Source: Bacillota bacterium
Lineage (GTDB): Bacteria; Bacillota; Desulfotomaculia; Desulfotomaculales; Desulfallaceae
Length of the DNA: 41,218 nucleotides
Assembly: GCA_022360435.1 (NCBI GenBank)
Contig: JAKSCU010000364.1
Coordinates: forward strand, 1-41,218
Direction of reading: 5' to 3'
The first letter of the stretch is position 1. Each line of letters opens with the position of its first letter. Positions 41,190 to 41,218 of the stretch are shown in pieces. A program made the translations under genes and the position numbers. The notes below the pieces were generated by a model that made no database searches, was not told the DNA's origin, and saw only the letters and a list, made by a program, of their open reading frames with translations.

Positions 41190-41218
41190 TTCCTGACCTT
41201 TCAATATATCCAGAAACA

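Overview
This window looks like a chromosomal segment of an anaerobic, low-to-mid GC Firmicute of the class Clostridia. The closest match I can suggest is the Desulfotomaculum/Pelotomaculum (Peptococcaceae) group. The reasons are a Gram-positive MurT/GatD pair, a DegS/DegU pair, strong AGGAGG ribosome binding sites often paired with TTG or GTG starts, several radical SAM and Fe-S proteins, a molybdopterin-binding protein, and TRAP and TctCBA carboxylate transporters. The assignment rests on gene content only and is an inference.

Layout. 0-13.8 kb is mostly housekeeping: the 3' end of a molybdopterin-binding protein gene, a histidine phosphatase, hflX, an L,D-transpeptidase whose 3' end overlaps a convergent PflX-like radical SAM gene by 131 bp, degS-degU, the YchF GTPase, a GNAT acetyltransferase, a small zinc-ribbon/winged-helix protein, a nitrilase-family amidohydrolase, an Nfu scaffold, and an ECF sigma/anti-sigma pair. 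A tRNA-Leu(CAA) with its own promoter follows. 14.2-17.1 kb is an AT-rich accessory patch with a HigB/HigA-type toxin-antitoxin pair and a 26-bp palindromic operator, a parB remnant, a SUKH (SMI1/KNR4) immunity-like gene and an SPL-family radical SAM gene.

17.4-35.2 kb is a carboxylate uptake and metabolism region. On the plus strand lies panB-like/panE/iclR with a candidate IclR operator, followed by a TRAP transporter (dctP-dctQ-dctM). On the minus strand lies a CitA/DcuS-type two-component system, then glycerate kinase, a zinc alcohol dehydrogenase and an AEC-type exporter. Diverging from it is an unassigned pair (a 2x[4Fe-4S] ferredoxin-domain protein and a Cys/His-rich protein), then tctC-tctB-tctA and a complete ketol-acid reductoisomerase (ilvC). 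My inference is that the region senses, imports and processes branched or hydroxylated carboxylic acids; no substrate can be read from the sequence.

35.2-41.2 kb holds a 750-bp gene-poor stretch with a decayed response-regulator remnant, a sigma-54 activator that lacks a sensory domain, a textbook -24/-12 promoter and a soluble chemoreceptor with a CZB zinc-binding domain, then murT-gatD and a small unknown gene. Two families of short palindromic repeats are scattered between genes: a two-hairpin element in at least five places plus partial copies, and REP-like GGGACGGTTCC palindromes.
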